Assembly (NCBI GenBank): GCA_001579985.1
Contig: LRSR01009814.1
Location: forward strand, 1 to 29,610
Source of the DNA: Hypsibius dujardini
Taxonomy: Eukaryota; Tardigrada; Eutardigrada; Parachela; Hypsibiidae
Reading direction: 5' to 3'
Length of the DNA: 29,610 nt
Every line of letters begins with the position of its first letter. Positions within the stretch are counted from its first letter, which is position 1. Shown piece after piece: positions 13,794-24,520 of the stretch. The notes beneath the pieces are model-generated. The model was given only the letters and a program-made list of their open reading frames with translations. It was not told the DNA's origin and did not search any database. The translations under genes were made by a program, and so were the position numbers.

Positions 13794-13966
13794 AACAGGC
13801 GCGATACATTTCAACGCGATTTTGATTATATGGATATGATGTAAATGAGTTGATTCCGATGTTTGTCTCCATTTTACAGTGCAGGTGTAGTGTATGGAAA
13901 AAAGGTTCCGGTTTGCGCAAGCGGTGTGTGGGAGCATGCATGTACTCGTACTGAGGAGGCTGTTGC

Positions 13967-13972
13967 AATAAA
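13967..13972 (+). terminator. Polyadenylation signal AATAAA of the unknown gene
   Basis: Canonical AATAAA lies 174 bases beyond the stop codon at 13793 and is followed by a T-rich stretch. Confidence 0.6.
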
Positions 13973-13993
13973 GGCGTTATTTTTTTGTCATTA

Positions 13994-14666
13994 GTGTTAC
14001 CAATCATTGCGTTTTGTATAACCTTCAGATCAGAGAATAATACTTACACAATCATGATTGTATTTTGAATATCGCCCTAGTTTATCAGGGTCGATCGAAT
14101 CTTAGATCGGACAACATGTGACGCGAGTGACTATGAACTAAAGAATACTGCAGGAAAGTCCCAGAAACTACACGTAAATAGATTGGCAACTCCATCAATG
14201 GGATTTCAGGTTGTGACAGTACGGTGTACTTCAGAGTTCACCCATCTTTTCTATCGGGCTCCCATTGGACCCATTTTTTCCATCTCCCGATAATGGGAAT
14301 GGATTTATCGGGATGGAAATGGAATGGGAATGGATGAGGATTTTTGAAAATGGGTGGAAATTGTGATTTACGGTTTTTTGGTCGAAAAAGAGAGGATTGA
14401 GGAGATCAATCAATGATCATGAAGAAAGAACACCGTCTCAAATTGCAATAGCGACCACGTGTCGCACTGTGTGAGAAAGTACAAGCTCATTTACATGTGA
14501 GGTTGGGAAGAATAAATGCGGCCAAATTTATTAGTGCGGCACAAACTTGGGCCGCTGTGTTCGGCACGATTCAATGCACAAAACATATTGTGTAAATCCG
14601 TCCAGCAAGGGTTTCGGTCACGGGTGCAACTTTTTCGAGTTTTTGATTTTGTAATCCGTCGGCAAA
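13994..14666. other. Gene-poor spacer with an ATGGGAATGG low-complexity patch
   Basis: Between about 14250 and 14350 the sequence is built from variants of GGGAATGG and CCCATT, partly arranged as an imperfect inverted repeat (CCCGATAATGGGA). I see no gene in the rest. Confidence 0.4.
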
Positions 14667-14918
14667 ATGTGTACTCAGAGTGTCCAGATAGTCCTTGATA
14701 GCGATGAAGAATCTACCACCAGCAGCTCCGCGCCGCAGAAAAACGCGCCGAAAGCGTTTTTCAAAGAATCCCGCTTTTACAAGGATCGAACGAGCCTATA
14801 GTGTGTCAAGGCTGGGCGCCCCGGAACGACACATACAGTGACCTGTGTCATCTGCGGCCAATCGAGTTCCCAGTTTGACTCGTATGCCAATTTCAAATCG
14901 CATTTCGAAAAAAAATAA
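14667..14918 (+). pseudogene. BED/C2HC-finger-like ORF with one in-frame stop
   Basis: From the ATG at 14667 one frame stays open to TAA at 14916-14918 except for a TAG at 14799-14801, giving 83 codons in all. The first part is acidic and serine-rich (LDSDEESTTSSSAP). The second contains CVICGQSSSQFDSYANFKSH, in the style of a zinc finger that opens Cys-x2-Cys and ends with His. BED fingers of this kind commonly sit at the N-terminus of hAT and related transposases. The stop could be a real lesion or lie within an unrecognised intron. It may be a transposase fragment or a decayed zinc-finger gene. Confidence 0.35.
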
Positions 14919-15223
14919 AAAAATGAACTGTAAAGGCTAACGCAAACAGGTTTCCGCTACATTTCTGTTTACTGTATAAAAAGCAGTAGTTTATTGTTAT
15001 ATTGCACCAACTCGTCTACTTGCTTGCTATGACTTTCTTGCTTGCACGCATGAGCCTGACCAGTTGCTTGATTGATGAATTGTTTCTTAATCTCTAGATC
15101 AGCCGAGCTCCTGATTGATTCATTGATTGGTACCGAAGTATGAGCACCTTTTTCTTTCTGTCCTCGGCTTAGCGTAAACTCGTAAAAATGCATTTTGACT
15201 TTAATTTTGTTGTTTTTTGCCAG

Positions 15224-15349
15224 GAATTTTTGCAGTTTACAGCAGAGAAGCTGACCTCCCAACGAATCACTGGAGTAGTTTTCACTAATTTCAGAGCTGT
15301 TCGACTGTTTGCCCGTGAATATGAAGCGGCATCAGCAACGACCCTGTAT
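15224..15349 (+). other. Possible orphan exon (42 codons)
   Basis: A good acceptor (TTGTTGTTTTTTGCCAG) precedes 15224, and a GTGATT donor-like site follows 15349. The 126 bases between are open and read EFLQFTAEKLTSQRITGVV and onward with balanced amino-acid composition. It could be a second exon of the BED-like ORF upstream or a fragment of another transposase. I recognise no family. Confidence 0.2.
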
Positions 15350-15679
15350 GTGATTATTGCGTGACCTTCGTCATTACATTATTCATCGTATTATTTTGAG
15401 AGGTAGCCACAGAAGAACCGTGTTCGTGCTAGGATCTTGATTATTGTGTACCGGAGAGCCAACCCCGTGTTGCCCAGTGTATTCGTAGTGCATTGGAATA
15501 GATTTGGGTGAATTCGTTTCCGCCCCGCGACCTTCATTCCCGAGCATGTGTTTGTTCAACCGGTTCGACAGATCGGTGTGATCATTACGTTCTGTTCCTG
15601 TGATAGATAGATCACTGCGCAGTTCCCTCCTGTCACCAGGTCTAGAATTTCAGGGCAATTGCCCTCCATCTGCATTTCT

Positions 15680-15925
15680 GGCATCGGTACCAGTACCTGG
15701 GCAGCATCCCTCCACAAAACCTTTCATCACAATTCTATAGAGACTTCCCCATATTTGTTACTGAATGCGGTCATCTATCGTTACAAACGGCTTACCGTAC
15801 TGAAATAATCTCGATTCACCGTCTGGAGATTGTTGCAATAGTCAGACCGTCTGCCAAACGACGCGGCATGGTGACTTTGATGCCGAGCTCTTCTGCTATG
15901 CTGCTAATCTGCGTCGAAATTTGAA
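15680..15925 (-). pseudogene. Decayed hAT-like transposase fragment (ZMYM1/52K-repressor type)
   Basis: On the minus strand, around 15911-15861, one frame reads QISSIAEELGIKVTMPRR. In a shifted frame further along the strand (about 15855-15800) it reads NNLQTVNRDYFSTV. The pattern of an AEELG-x-x-x-x-MPR block followed by a Tyr/Phe-rich segment is typical of the region before the insertion domain in hAT-derived transposases and ZMYM1-like proteins. Frameshifts and stops break the frame, so this is a fossil. The assignment rests on remembered family patterns. Confidence 0.35.
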
Positions 15926-16300
15926 AAAGATCAATATTAACTATAGTTTAACATATTGGAGGAATCACATGTCACTCATAATTGAACTTCTAAAACGAGA
16001 GAAAAGCCATTATACGAAGGTCCAGAAAAAAAACGTGACATCGTCAAAATCAACTTTATATTATAGTTCAATATGTTTGAAGCAATCAGTGCCAATCAAT
16101 AAAGAATTTCAAGTTCCAAAAGGATGCCATTATATAAAGGTACTATTTGGAGATATGAGGAAAAATTTCAGAGATGAGATGAAATACAATTATGGTTCCG
16201 AAATAGCTCAAAAGGTATGGCCAACCATGAAAGGGTACCGAAACAGTGAAACATCAGTATTCCTTAAAAAAACTTGGTTGTAGGAAAACTCTATCGTCAC
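15920..16300 (+). other. AT-rich open frame containing a diverged tandem duplication
   Basis: The frame 15921-16283 encodes 120 residues rich in Lys, Asn and Ser with no recognised domain. Within it, the segment from ATAGTTTAACATATTGGA to GCCATTATACGAAGGT (about 15940-16021) resembles ATAGTTCAATATGTTTGA to GCCATTATATAAAGGT (about 16063-16141), so there is an old direct duplication of about 120 bases. I consider protein coding unlikely. Confidence 0.3.
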
Positions 16301-16301
16301 A

Positions 16302-16854
16302 CATCCATTGAATTCAATTGTCTAAATCGAACCAGGGATTGTTTACGGAGGCGTTCATTATCAAGTTATTAAGAAGTACATTAGCAGAGGTTTTAAATGT
16401 TACTAGTATCATCCATAGTGTTTGAAGAAGCTATTCGAAATGAGCTTCCGCAGCCTCTTACAACTACGCCAGCTGCGTTACAGAAATAAATGAGAATCAT
16501 GTTACCAGCTTCACAAAATGAAGAACATGAGGCGCTAGCTGCCGTGCCATACATCCGAAATCTGCAGATGGGGATGCTTACTTAATGATTTGGTGTTTCG
16601 GAAAAGGTCTTTCTATCCGAAATGATCAAGCGCCAACCGTCGTTTTTCTTTTCGAATTAATCGGGCGGAGGTGAGTCTACAGCACCACTTTTTGCGGCAG
16701 ATTAACACAGTAGTTGCAGTTTGAAACATCGCTGTTTTAGTTAGCGTGTTATCTCATGACTTTATTATTGGGACCATCCTTGCGTTGATTTTAACCAATC
16801 TTATGAGTACATTTCGTCCAAAGACCATAGAACGATCTGCTCAAGTCAGCCAAC
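16302..16854. other. Spacer up to the retrotransposon insertion
   Basis: I see no gene, repeat array or RNA structure here that I can support. The stretch ends in CAAC, which forms the left target-site duplication of the retroelement. Confidence 0.4.
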
Positions 16855-17073
16855 TGTAGCGAGCACAAACGGAAAGAATGGTGTTACTGGTTGTACTGAC
16901 CAAACATACACTACACCAAGAGATCAAATAGTACAGACGACAAGAGACAAGAGAAAAAGAAGGTGGCCAAATGTAAATGAAAAAACAAAGAAAGTAGCTA
17001 ATGGAAGACGACGATTAAGACATAATGGACTAGTAATGATAATAGTTACTCAATCATATAGCTAGGCGCGACA
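16855..17073 (-). repeat. 3' LTR of the Ty3/gypsy element
   Basis: This 219-bp copy is bounded by TG...CA and differs from the 5' LTR by about 8 substitutions and no gaps. On the sense strand it begins TGTCGCGCC and ends GCTACA. It directly follows the polypurine tract. Confidence 0.95.
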
Positions 17074-17086
17074 TTCCCTCCTTCTT
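17074..17086 (-). promoter_or_regulatory. Polypurine tract
   Basis: The sense strand reads AAGAAGGAGGGAA, an uninterrupted purine run directly against the TG of the 3' LTR. It is the expected primer site for plus-strand DNA synthesis. Confidence 0.85.
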
Positions 17087-17112
17087 AAGAAACACACAAA
17101 AAATATTCAAAG

Positions 17113-17727
17113 CTACCAAGGGCGAGGATTAGGTCCGAAAACTGGCTGATACTGAAGGATGACATCGCGAAGGTGGCGAGCGGAGGCGGAATTTAGAGGC
17201 TGGCCACGGCGATACTCACGAAGACAATAACCGCGTTCAGGTCCAGTAGTCTTACCGAAGAAAGCGGATATGGCAATACCCCAACTACGGCGAAAACCAG
17301 GTGTGTTGGCTTCGTCCAGAAAGTTGGATGCACGTGACGCAATTTCGTCGATGGTGTTCATTGGATCTCCTTCAAGTCGAAAGCGCAGGTTGGAGCGGAC
17401 CCAGAGGCGTACATTGAATGCACGGTTGTTGTCGTCACCAAAATCATTAGGCATGTTGATGGGACCGTACGGAGGTGGAATTTCAGGGGACGGAAAGCGT
17501 TGATAAACGGTAGCAAGCGGAACGGGAACCAGCATGGCGGGTTAAACAAGCATGCCATTATCATCTACGATGAAAACGCCGGGACCCGATGAAAGAGGAC
17601 TCGGAGGGCGCGAGATGGTAACTTCGGTAGGATCTGGGTGAAGAGACGGAGTGAGAGAGTTGGCTATAATCAACTTCGGTAGAGAGTCATCACTGTCCGA
17701 ATTGAGCGGCGTTGAACAGTGGGCCAT
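17113..17727 (-). pseudogene. Extra ORF between the env-like region and the 3' LTR, one in-frame stop
   Basis: From the ATG at 17727 a frame runs to 17113 with a single TAA at 17544-17542, after which the same frame continues (204 codons counting both stops). The first part is rich in Pro, Ser and Asp (SPLSSGPGVFIVDDNG). The second is richer in Arg and aromatic residues (FNVRLWVRSNLRFRLEG, RSWGIAISAFFGKTTGPERG) and looks like a folded domain. I recognise no family. The position after the env-like region fits an accessory gene expressed from a spliced or subgenomic RNA. The TAA is either a lesion of this copy or a stop that is normally bypassed. An ATG seven codons after the TAA's upstream neighbour MLV, at 17535, allows independent initiation. 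Confidence 0.5.
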
Positions 17728-18463
17728 GATTGAATGAAACAGAATAAAATGAAACTAAATGACACATCAACGCGACACACAACGTTTATGTAGAGAGTAA
17801 AGTCAATCAAGGAGACAGAACGTGAAATGAAGTAAATTCTTAAGGCCAGTTTAGAAGAGTCCGTCAGTGACGAAAAGGTAAGCAAGACAGTCTTAACAAG
17901 ACAATAGAGAAAAGACATAACACTGAACAGAGAGTCGCACATGCGATTTTGTCCCGGATATTTTGTCTCTTTTTTTTTAATCCAGTTTGGGTAACACAAT
18001 GGGCATCAAATTGTTTTTCTGACAGGCGAATTCAGTTCCTTTCCTTTTTCGTGCTTCCAAATCTGGTCTTGCCCGGTTTCACAGTTAATTTTATTTTTAT
18101 TTGAAATATTTTATTTGGACCAGATTGCCTGTTTGATCAACCTCGGTAGGTTGAAATAAAACATCAGTAGCAACAAGATATACTTACTTGGCCCGTGCTT
18201 ATCTTTTGGCTTGAGGGTCGGTAATAGATAGATAACATATTTTAAACAAGTTCAACATTTTCTGGTTTCTCTTTTTTCCCTCCTTCTTTTTTTAAAATTA
18301 TTATTTTAATATGGTGGTTAAATTATGGTGTCAGCGGTTAAATTGACAACTGAATACAATACACCCAAGCAATTAATTACAAGAGAGAAGCCAGACACTA
18401 AAGGATAGATATACAATAATAAAAACCCATCACCGAAATTGGGCAAGATACACAGGACGGTAC
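17728..18463 (-). other. Non-coding part of the element between the env-like region and the 3' ORF
   Basis: This stretch is AT-rich with T-runs and has no convincing reading frame. It contains a perfect short palindrome at 18137-18154 (TCAACCT, loop CGGT, AGGTTGA), which is a hairpin version of the element's recurrent octamer. Confidence 0.5.
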
Positions 18464-19209
18464 CTATTCCACAACACCTATTCCAGAGTGTGGTCGACGA
18501 GACAGGGGTTGGTGGGTGTCCAAAGGAGTAATTGCTAGTGTTGAAACGGGGCGTGGGGGTAAAATAGGACGAAATCCAGACGGCCGGCGTAGGGGATTGA
18601 CGTGATTAGTGATGATCCCGTCCGATGATTCATCCGATGAGTGAGAGCGAACCGGCACTGAGGAGTTGTTACTGCTACCGGTGACGTTGAAAACCATAGC
18701 AGCAGGTTGAGTAAAGGAAGTCAAAGGAATAACTTCAAAGGAAAGGTAGGGCAAGCAATCTCATTTTCGGTAGGCACATTAATAGACTGGGCAGCAGATT
18801 GATAACTACCACGAGAGCGGCGAGACGTGAGGAAACGCGGCAGAACTGGTTTGGAACGACAACAACGAGTCCAAGTGCAGCAACAGTAAATCAGGCCGAC
18901 CAGTATAACAAAAGAAATCGAACCAATTGCAGCGTATTTGACGTACTCAAACAGGGCCAGGGTAGGAGGGGCAGGAACGTCAGTCTTTGTTGTTTCAATG
19001 AGCTCGTGAACTGTGGTTACCTGATTTGCCTCTAGTGTACCGCTTAGCTCTCCCAACATGGAATATAATTCACGATGATCGGAATCAGCAATTCCACTCA
19101 AATAATTTTCAGCGCGATCCACTTCGGTATCAAATTGAGAAAATAATTGTACCGTTTCCAAATGATTTGTTGGCGCGATGAGTTGCCAGGCGAAACTGCG
19201 ATACTCGTA
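18464..19209 (-). pseudogene. env-like remnant: transmembrane segment and tail
   Basis: After a TAG at 19212-19210, a frame runs to 18721 encoding a soluble helix-prone segment with acidic and Leu-rich patches. A clear hydrophobic span (AAIGSISFVILVGLIYCCC) follows, and then a Cys/Arg-rich juxtamembrane stretch (CCCTWTRCCRS). This is the layout of the C-terminus of a type I envelope glycoprotein. The frame ends at 18721. An overlapping frame (to 18464) that is Ser/Pro-rich with Asn-x-Thr/Ser sites may be the frameshifted tail. Only about 250 bases separate it from the end of integrase, so the surface domain appears missing or highly reduced. The assignment is by position and topology; I see no sequence motif naming a specific env family. 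Confidence 0.5.
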
Positions 19210-22200
19210 CTAATTTCTGTCAAAGTTGGCAATTGAGTCTTTCCAGAAACAAATGATTACGTAATGTTTTGCCGTCCAATTCGATAGTGCGATTGCGCCA
19301 GTCAGGTTGTTGATCACAGCGTTCAGTTTTAACGCCAAAAGTACCAACTGACCGGGTTCGTATGCGACCTGTCGGCGATTTTGGTTGAACCTAGGTGCTT
19401 CCTTATCATGCGTTTTAGTCAGCTTAGAGAGCGCCACCTGTCGGGCCATTCCCAACCAATCGTTTATAAGAAAAGCGTATTCGGTAGGGTTGGTTATTTC
19501 GGTCCACCCATCATAATCAAGAGCCAGAACAAGAGGAGTTACTGCTCAACGACCATGTACCAATTCAAACGGTGTATACCCAGTTGTTTTTTGAATCATA
19601 GTATTATTGGCGAATTCGGCAAAAGGTATAATCATATCCCAATTTTTTTTTATTTACATTCACAAAATGCGACGAAATAGTACCTACTGTTTTGTTTATT
19701 CTTTCACAGACACCATCAGTTTGCGGATGATAAGCGGTCGTTAAAAGGTGTTTGATATTCATCAATTTCAAAATTTGTTGCATGGCTGAACCTTGAAAAT
19801 GTAGGCCACGGTCAGACAGAATTTCACGCACCATGCCGTGTTCGAGAATAATGTTTTCGACTAGAAATTTTCGCAGCGTTATTGGCAGTTGCCGCCGGGA
19901 AAGCAGGTAAAAACACGTACTTCGCGAATGGGCAAATTGCTGCTAAGACTACGGTATTTCGGCGACAAGTGACATGGACCAAAGGAATCCATATGTACCC
20001 GAACAAAAGGACCAACCACGGGCAATGGTTGAAGATAACCGGGTTTCTTTTGTCGGGGGTTGTTCTTATGTTGACAAGACTCGCAAGACGCAACAAAACG
20101 GGTCACGTGTTTCACAACGCCAGGGAACCAATACCGATCCCGGATAAGCTCGCATGTGCGGGCAACGCCTAAATGGCCAGAAGTCAAAGCATCTTGTGCT
20201 TCACGCAAAACAGACGCCCGAAGAGACTTCGGTATGACAAGCAAAAGAAACGGACAGTTATCACGAAAAATTTTGCGGTATAAAATATCCTTTTTCAACA
20301 CATAGAAAACTGCCTTTTCATGAAGTTTCTGGCCACCATCTTCTTTCTCTAACAGAAAAATAATAGAACCACAAAACGGATCGGAACGTTGTAATTGTCG
20401 AATGTCAATTAAAGGCATAAAAAGCAAGGGAACCGTAAACAGTGAGGGAGACGGTTCTTCGGTATCATCCACAGGAAAACGATTTAATGCGTCCGCGAGA
20501 ACGTTTTCTTTTCCCGGTCGATAAACGATTTGAAAAACAAAGGGTGCTATTCGGTAAACCCATTTTGCTAAGCGACCCACTGGATTTTTTGCCTTAAGTA
20601 ATGGAGCAATTGCGGAATGATCCATAACAATTTTAAATGGAATATTCCCAGATAAATACTGTTGGAATTTATCTATTCCGAAAACTACAGCCAAAAGTTC
20701 AAGTTCGGTACCATTATAGCGACGCTGGGATTTGTTTAATTTTTTGGACGCAAAAGCAACTGATCGTTCTTCACCACTGGTTTCTCGTTGAATAAAAACA
20801 GCTCTTAAACCAATTCCAGACGCATCCGTGTGAATTTCAGTTGGTAATTCAGGGTCAAAATGACGAATGATTGGGGATGTTTGAAAATGAGATTTCACCA
20901 AATCAAAGGCGGCCTGCTGATCAGGGCCCTAATTAAATCGAACGTTATTTTCCGTCAACGCAATTAAAGGCTCGGCAATGTCAACCATGTTAGGTATGAA
21001 TCGATGATAATAATTTGCAAGACCCAAAAAAGCCTGTATTCCTTTGAGCTCTGTTGGCACAGGAAAATTCAAAATCGCTCGAATTTCAGGCGCATTTGGC
21101 TCAACACCAAGTCCTGACATTTGATGACCCAAAAAATCAAGTTTTTTGAAACCGAAAAAACATTTTGAAACTTTCAGTTTTAATCCACTCTGGCGCAATC
21201 GCCTTAGGACTTCTGTTAAATGAATTAGGTGAGATTCAAAATTCACTGAGAAAATATTAAAATCGTCTGAATATGGCAAAATGAAATGCAGTTTCACGTC
21301 TTTGAAAATAGAATCGATAATTCTTGTGAAAGTGGCCACGGCATTACAAAGGGCATGCGTTTGAAACAGTACATCCTTCCCCCGGAATAATAAAAGCTGT
21401 TTTCTGTTGATCTTCATTATTTACATCCACATTCCAATAACCCGAAAACAAGTCCAGTGGAAATGGAACTTCCATTGAGGCAATCAAACAAAGTTTGGGG
21501 ATGGGTTAAATTGTATCTGTCTTTCCGCGTAATGGAATTCAAATCTCTGTAATCGATTGCAATTCTAGCCGTTCGATCTTTTTTGAAAACTACAACACAA
21601 CTGGACGCGTAGTCGGCCTCATTAGCGGCACATTCCCGAATGACAACCATTTTTTTCAAATCTTCGACCTGGGGAAAAAATTTCTTGTTGAGCCCAACGA
21701 CTAAACTGACGCTCCTTCTGTTTGATGGGCAAATTGGTACCCACATCGATCGAGTGTTCGCCAATTAGACAGTGACCCAGTCGTTTATTTTTGGTTGGAA
21801 AAACATCTGGTTCGGATTTTAAAACTGCAATCAACTGATCTTTTTTTGAAGTTGTTAATTCTGATTCCAAATTTAAATTTTGCCAAACACTGTCGTCCAC
21901 TTCTTCGGGTGGCCAAGCATGTTCGGTAGCTCGCTGACTAGGCAGCCACATCTCTTCTTTCTCGAATTCGGTAGGATCGTCCTCGAGACCCTCGAAACTG
22001 ATGAATTCAGACGAGTCGAATGCCGAAATATCAGATTTTAGAGGTGATCAAAGAGTGGGCGGGACTGAAGGGGTTGACAACGAATCAAAACATTTCACAT
22101 TTTGAACTGGATTTGGAATGACATCGGTAGGCACTGATGAAGGGTAAAAGCATGTGTCATTGTCGTTTGTTTCAAAGGGGAAAGCGGTAAATGCAGGAAG

Positions 22201-22335
22201 AGGAACAAGCAAACTGTCAGGTGACATGTCACGCAATAGGACAGACAATTGAACGCCATCTTCGGTTTCAGCACTGGACAAATAAAAACTACGAAAATTC
22301 AGCAAAAACGGAGATTTAACAAGAAAATCCATGCC
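19210..22335 (-). pseudogene. pol: protease end, reverse transcriptase, RNase H, integrase (frameshifted)
   Basis: Fragments in three frames follow Ty3/gypsy order. The protease C-terminal block GMDFLVKSPFLLNF lies near 22332-22290. RT shows AIDYRDLNSITRKDRY (about 21575-21530). The first catalytic Asp block LDLFSGYW sits in a different frame near 21450. The second catalytic block is YSDD (about 21275), then the primer-grip side FLGH. RNase H shows HTDASGIGL, ELELLAVV and MDHSA. Integrase has a zinc-binding segment with GHLG and CESCQ, but the expected first His is replaced by Gln. The integrase core has Asp in HMDSFGP, Asp in SDRG and Glu in CERINKT, the last two separated by 35 residues. 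A TAG near 20926 falls where a conserved Trp is expected between RT and RNase H. Several frameshifts (near 21700, 21430 and 19870) confirm decay. Confidence 0.9.
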
Positions 22336-22405
22336 TAATGAAATATCGTAGGCGAAATCGACAACAGCACAAACACCAGTGCAAAAAAACCAAGCAATTC
22401 AATGT

Positions 22406-24520
22406 CTAATTTGCAAGCTTCTTCAATGCGCAACTGACTACCGTCGGCCACAGAGACATCGTCATTTGGACCAGGCCAATAACGGTAGGGATACGATTTA
22501 ATGCGACAAAATTTCGGCTCACTAGACATATTCCACTTCCTGTGTCAAGCACGCAGTGGGCTGGTATACCAATGGCCAAAATTTTACAATTTAATGGACC
22601 AACAATGTCAGCACGTGACACGTGATCGAGAAAACCGATTTCGGTAGGACAAGAAACAGACGCGACCGGTACAGGCAGACCAACATACGATGGTACGTTA
22701 TACTGAGACGGAGCAGCCGTACTAGAGACTGGTGTTTGAAGGGGCACGAATGACGGAGTCGGTGAAGTGACAAAATATTGTGGGACGGCGGGTAAAGCTA
22801 ATTGGCCGGTTTGCGTTACAGCCGGAGGAGGAACCGAAACGGAAGGTTGTGACTGGTGAAACTGCGGCTGTGTAGAGACATAAGGTAGAGCCTGCGGAAA
22901 AGGCTGGCCTGGTAAAAGCATTGGTTGCGAGAAACGGCCGTCCGTGTTTAATGACGCCTGAGGGTGTGGGTACACGTAAGTAGGTTGCGAGCGGGTTTGA
23001 TCATTTTGCGAGCGGTAATTATTGATGGAATTTTGTTGATGCCTGAAGTTATTATTATTGGCATCATTACAGCGTCGAAAAATTGCGTTGTTTTTTTGTA
23101 GACGAAATCGGCTAATGTGACCTTTCACTCCGCAAGTAAAGCAATTACGTAAATTACCGTTCGGATCAATCACTCTGTTCATATTCTGAGTGGTTGTAGT
23201 GACTGTATTCCCTACAGGCTGATTAGTTGGGCGACCGACCTGTAATTGCAGCTGTTTGATTTGATCACGTAACCTGTTTATTTCTGTTTCCTGGTTTGCA
23301 CTGCGCACCGCCTTATCTAATTGATCGACACACGATGTATGCGATGTATTGGCGTAATTTGGCACAACGGTCGGAACGATAGCTGGCTTAATGGTAGTGC
23401 TCGGTTGACCTAACACTGAAACCCAAACAGCAGCTTTAAGCGGATTGGTCATCGCCGAATGCGGTAAGTTGACGCCAAATGGAAAACGATCATTAGTGAG
23501 ATTCGACGCGAGCGCTAATGGAGTCCCTAATGCAGTTTGACCATAATTCAACGTAGATGCGAGCGAGGCTGCAAGTGCATTGGCCTCTACTGTTCGGTTC
23601 GTAGGCAGAGTTAATGATGCGATTAAATTCTGTGTGACTGGGCTGAATGAACTAGTCAGCTGCTGCAGGGTTGCTTTTTGATCATACATTTCCATTCGTC
23701 GAATGTTTTTCAACATGTTTTTGAATTCTTCCACCGTTTTAGGTTGATCTTTGACAAAATATTTTTTCTCATGCGCCGACAAACCCATGAACAAATAAGA
23801 AAGTTTTTCTTCTTCGGTAGCTTTCAAAATGATAGTGCGTAGCATACCGAGGACGTGCTGGACATAAGATAAAGGTGCCTCATTCAACAACTTTTGTCCG
23901 GGCATTCCAGCCAAATCAAAATCAATCTGGTCTTTCGAAAATTCTCTGCGAAAAGCCTGCTGCAGATCAATCCAGCCTAAATTTTTGTTGTTTGTATACC
24001 ACTTAAAAGCGGTATCACGGAGTCCGGTAGAAAAATGCCTCAATCGATTGTCGTCAGTCCATTTATGAGCAGTGGCCACACCCTCGAACTTTTCAAGATA
24101 TTCATTTCCATCTTCGGTAGGTTCACCCTTGAACTTCGGTAGGTCTCGCGAACTGACAGTTTTCGTACCACTAGTACGTAATCGATCAAGCAATTTATCG
24201 AATTGATCGGAAGTGAATTGGGCCATGATTTCAGAGACAACCGTACCTACTAACTGGGTGGACAGCTCACGATCGTTATCGATCGATTCTAAACTAGCCT
24301 CACTTGCTTCGTCTTCAGAAATCAGATTAACAAAAGGGTTAAACCGCTCGTCGACAAACTCGTCGTCCTCTTTGTCTGAAACTTCTTTTTTCACTGGAAA
24401 TAACTTCCGACATTTAGGCTTGATGTTTTCTTCCTCTTTTCGCTTGATCAGGGCGTTGAGAGAAATGCTACCTAAATCGGTCCGCGATTTGGGATTTTGA
24501 GCTATCGAATTGTCAGCCAC
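22406..24520 (-). pseudogene. gag fused to the protease active-site region; start codon and zinc knuckle altered
   Basis: A 704-codon frame runs from 24520. Residues 1-120 are charged. A retrotransposon gag capsid-like region follows (KFKGEPTEDGNEYLEKF, then FKWYTNN and FRREF). A coiled segment comes next, then a zinc knuckle near residue 457, then a Gln/Pro-rich linker. The retropepsin active site LDTGSG (about residue 657) is the last domain. The frame shifts shortly after it, and the rest of protease lies in another frame. Two features mark decay. The frame opens with GTG where ATG would give Met-Ala-Asp, and the knuckle CFTCGVKGHISRFR has Arg in place of the fourth Cys, a single TGT to CGT change. 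Gag packages the RNA, and the protease would process the polyprotein. Confidence 0.88.

Noticed and set aside
19882-20172. Plus-strand open frame across the integrase region
   Set aside because: It is an antisense shadow of the integrase and RNase H coding sequence.
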